NCBI GenBank assembly: GCA_017521775.1
Contig: JAFXBO010000040.1
Location: 1-8,874, forward strand
Direction: 5' to 3'
DNA length: 8,874 nt
From: Clostridia bacterium
GTDB lineage: Bacteria; Bacillota; Clostridia; UBA1381
The notes below the pieces were generated by a model. It saw nothing but the letters and a program-made list of their open reading frames with translations. It had not been told where the DNA came from and did not search any database. The number at the start of each line of letters is the position of its first letter. The first letter of the stretch is position 1. This document shows positions 6,487 through 8,874 of the stretch, piece by piece. The translations under genes and the position numbers were made by a program.

Positions 6487-7356
6487 ATGGGATTTTTTAA
6501 CTATGATAAACCGGGAAAGGGAATCAGCAAGGATGCACCTCGTAAAAAGGGAATATTTTTATATTTTGAATTATTGGGCAGAAAATTTTCAAAGCTTATG
6601 TGTGTAAATATGCTTTATTTTCTGTTTTCAATTCCAATGATGCTTTTATATTTCGGGGTATTTCTGTTTGTAATACCAACAGCTCTTAATATAGCATTCG
6701 GAACCTTGGATATGTGGCAATCCGACGCACTTTTGTCACAGATGTTTCTATCATTATTTATGACGCTTGTTTGCACAATTACTCTTGGAACAGGTCCTGC
6801 ATCTTCTTCAATGGCATATGTGATGAGAGAGTTTTCAAAAGAGCAGCATGTCTGGTTATGGCACAATTTCATTAAGAAAATGAAAGAAAACTTAAAAAAA
6901 GAAATAGCAATTTGCATGATTGATTTACTATTTATCTGTTTTTCAACCATTGCCTTTGCATTCTATTTACACCAGTACCTTTCATCAGGCTCACTTATAT
7001 GGTTTATTCTTTCATTTGTTATAGCCTTTTCATCACTTGTGTTTGCGTTAATGCATTTTTACATACACCAGTTGATTGTTACGTTTGAAAATAAGCTTGT
7101 TGAAATATTTAAAAACGCATTTTTGCTGACACTTTCAACCCTTTTTTCATGTGTTTTGTTAGCAGGGTTTATAATAGGTGTTAATTTATATCTCAACATC
7201 ACAATTCCTGCACTTGTTATTCCTCTTGCATTTTTAGTGCTTATTTCATTCTTCAGGTTCCCTGTTGAATTTTATGTTCACAGTGTGATAAAAAAACTTA
7301 TTCCAATCGATGAGAACGACACAAAAACAGAGGAAGAAACTATATTCTCTGATTAA
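6487..7356 (+). CDS. YesL/DUF624-like integral membrane protein
   Basis: This gene encodes 289 residues. The N-terminal MGFFNYDKPGKG and the central block GPASSSMAYVMREF followed by KEQHVWLWHNF (residues 103-127) fit the DUF624 (YesL) family of Firmicutes. A basic segment after it (KKMKENLKKE, 130-139) lies next to a membrane helix. Hydrophobic stretches at about 38-70, 83-108, 138-162, 168-195, 208-236 and 238-258 suggest six or seven membrane passes. The tail is acidic (NDTKTEEE). The biochemical role of the family is not established. Some members lie beside carbohydrate-uptake genes, but here the neighbour is mnmG, 17 bases downstream, so sugar transport gets no support from context. It is probably the first gene of a two-gene or longer transcript from the promoter at 6426-6454. 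Confidence 0.8.
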   Translation: MGFFNYDKPGKGISKDAPRKKGIFLYFELLGRKFSKLMCVNMLYFLFSIPMMLLYFGVFLFVIPTALNIAFGTLDMWQSDALLSQMFLSLFMTLVCTITLGTGPASSSMAYVMREFSKEQHVWLWHNFIKKMKENLKKEIAICMIDLLFICFSTIAFAFYLHQYLSSGSLIWFILSFVIAFSSLVFALMHFYIHQLIVTFENKLVEIFKNAFLLTLSTLFSCVLLAGFIIGVNLYLNITIPALVIPLAFLVLISFFRFPVEFYVHSVIKKLIPIDENDTKTEEETIFSD

Positions 7357-7373
7357 TATAGGAGCGAAAAATA

Positions 7374-8874
7374 ATGTATTTAGATAATTATGATGTTGCA
7401 GTAATCGGTGCAGGCCATGCAGGGGTTGAAGCAGCAGTTTCAGCTGCAAGACTTGGTATGAAAACTGTTATCTTTTCAATAAGTCTTGATGCCGTTGGAA
7501 ACCTGCCTTGCAATCCAAGTATCGGTGGAACTGCAAAAGGACATTTGGTACGCGAAATTGATGCCCTTGGGGGTGTTATGGGTAAAGCTGCAGACAAAAC
7601 ATTTATTCAGTCAAAAATGCTTAATGTGGGAAAAGGTCCAGCAGTTCATTCTCTTCGTTGCCAGATTGACAGAAAAAGATATCACATTGAAATAAAGAGA
7701 ATATTGGAAACAACCCCGAATTTACAGTTGAAGCAAGCAGAAATCTGCAAGATTTTAACTGATGAGGGTGGTATTTGTGGCGTAGAAACTCACCTTGGCA
7801 CAAAATTTGGTGCTAAGGCAGTTATTGTTGCAACAGGCACTTATCTTCGTGGCAGAATTCTGATTGGAGATTATGAAAAGCAATCAGGCCCTGACGGAGT
7901 TTTTCCTGCTATGGAGTTAACCGACAGCATAAAAGCTCTCGGAGTTGAGATGATGAGATTTAAAACAGGAACTCCTGCAAGAATTCACGCCGACTCTCTT
8001 GATTTTTCAAAGATGGAAAGAGAAGAGGGTGACGAAAAAATTGTTCCTTTCTCATTTGAAACCGAAGAGGTTGGAGAAAACTTGGTTCCTTGCTGGCTCA
8101 CATACACAGACGAGGAAACTCATAAGATAATTTTGGATAACATTCATAAAGCTCCTATGTATAATGGTATGGTTGAGGGTGTCGGTCCAAGATATTGTCC
8201 GTCAATAGAGGACAAGGTTATGAGATTTCGTGACAAAACCCGTCATCAGCTTTTTATGGAGCCTATGGGAACCGATACAAGAGAAATGTATGCGCAAGGC
8301 ATAAGCACCGGACTTCCTGTTGATGTTCAGCAGAAAATGCTAAGAACTATAAAGGGACTTGAAAATGTCGAGATTATGCGACCTGCATATGCAATAGAAT
8401 ACGATTGTATTGACCCTACACAGCTTTATCCTACCATGGAATTTAAAAACATACCGGGGCTTTATGGTGCAGGTCAATTTAATGGCACAAGTGGATATGA
8501 AGAAGCAGCAGCACAAGGTCTTGTTGCAGGTATTAATGCAGCGCTTAAGCTAAAAGGCGAAGAGCCTGTGATAATCGACCGTTCACAAGGCTATATCGGC
8601 ACTCTGATTGATGACCTTGTGACAAAGGGCACAAACGAGCCATACAGAATGATGACCTCAAGGTCTGAATACAGACTTTTATTAAGACAAGATAACGCAG
8701 ACGAAAGACTTACCCCAATCGGTTATAAGGTTGGACTTATATCGGAGGAAAGATATAATAAGTTTTTAGAAAAATTAGAAGCCGTTAAAAAAGAAATAGA
8801 AAGATTGGAAAGTATTGTTATTCCTCCATCGGTTGCAAACCCTGTTTTGGAGAAAAACGGAACATCCGGCGTTG
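7374..8874 (+). CDS. mnmG: tRNA uridine-5-carboxymethylaminomethyl modification enzyme MnmG (GidA), 3' end outside the window
   Basis: The frame is open for 500 codons and then leaves the window. Full-length MnmG is about 630 residues, so roughly the last 130, including the helical region that contacts MnmE, are not seen. The FAD-binding loop is VIGAGHAG (10-17), followed by [10 protein letters not shown] with a conserved cysteine. The two family signatures are present: [11 protein letters not shown] (271-281) and [17 protein letters not shown] (from 366). With MnmE, a GTPase, it uses FAD and methylene-tetrahydrofolate to build the cmnm5 or nm5 group on the wobble uridine (U34) of several tRNAs, which supports accurate decoding of purine-ending codons. 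The start ATG has AGGAG 9 bases upstream. The gene sits 17 bases after the DUF624-like gene and shares its transcript. mnmE, often the upstream neighbour in Firmicutes, is not adjacent on this side. Confidence 0.98.
   Translation, partial: MYLDNYDVAVIGAGHAGVEAAVSAARLGMKTVIFSISLDAVGNLPCNPSIGGTAKGHLVREIDALGGVMGKAADKTFIQSKMLNVGKGPAVHSLRCQIDRKRYHIEIKRILETTPNLQLKQAEICKILTDEGGICGVETHLGTKFGAKAVIVATGTYLRGRILIGDYEKQSGPDGVFPAMELTDSIKALGVEMMRFKTGTPARIHADSLDFSKMEREEGDEKIVPFSFETEEVGENLVPCWLTYTDEETHKIILDNIHKAPMYNGMVEGVGPRYCPSIEDKVMRFRDKTRHQLFMEPMGTDTREMYAQGISTGLPVDVQQKMLRTIKGLENVEIMRPAYAIEYDCIDPTQLYPTMEFKNIPGLYGAGQFNGTSGYEEAAAQGLVAGINAALKLKGEEPVIIDRSQGYIGTLIDDLVTKGTNEPYRMMTSRSEYRLLLRQDNADERLTPIGYKVGLISEERYNKFLEKLEAVKKEIERLESIVIPPSVANPVLEKNGTSGV

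Noticed and set aside
6615..6950. 111-residue - strand frame inside the DUF624-like gene
   Set aside because: Antisense to a gene with promoter, ribosome binding site and family motifs; no support of its own.

Overview
The window is an AT-rich bacterial chromosome segment, most likely from a clostridial (Bacillota) genome. The reasons are the low GC content, strong GGAGG-type ribosome binding sites, consensus SigA promoters, a YesL/DUF624-like membrane protein, an Asp23/Gls24-domain protein and a BmrCD-type ABC exporter pair. No tRNA, rRNA, CRISPR array, insertion sequence or phage gene is visible. The last gene runs off the right edge.

Left part (1-889, + strand). A 233-base AT-rich leader contains a 14-bp perfect palindrome but no promoter I can defend. 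Two small genes of unknown function follow, overlapping by ATGA. The first encodes a 76-residue acidic protein with an ECTGLMP motif. The second encodes a 142-residue all-helical protein resembling uncharacterised ferritin-like proteins of clostridia.

Middle part (869-6378, - strand, read right to left). It starts with an RluA-family pseudouridine synthase (6378-5425). A perfect TTGACA-17-TATAAT promoter follows (5399-5371). It drives a tight three-gene unit: a degenerate-site ABC half-transporter (5332-3593), a canonical-site ABC half-transporter (3600-1699, 8-base overlap) and a protein joining a P-loop NTPase domain to an Asp23/Gls24 domain (1687-869, 11-base gap). The two ABC genes together make one heterodimeric exporter. 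The unit converges on the ferritin-like gene. The coding ends overlap by 21 bp, and the unit's intrinsic terminator (838-793) lies inside the opposing coding sequence.

Right part (6425-8874, + strand). A single 30-bp near-perfect dyad (6425-6454) reads as a SigA-type promoter in both directions: leftward to the pseudouridine synthase and rightward to a YesL/DUF624-like membrane protein (6487-7356). The tRNA wobble-uridine modification gene mnmG follows 17 bases later and is cut by the window edge after 500 codons. One symmetric element therefore appears to serve two RNA-modification genes, one on each side.

Most genes here are familiar housekeeping or transport families. The parts that deserve attention are the NTPase-Asp23 fusion in an ABC-exporter operon, the antisense-embedded terminator, the symmetric divergent promoter and the two-gene unit of unknown function at the left end. 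I found no clear evidence for a wholly new multi-gene system.
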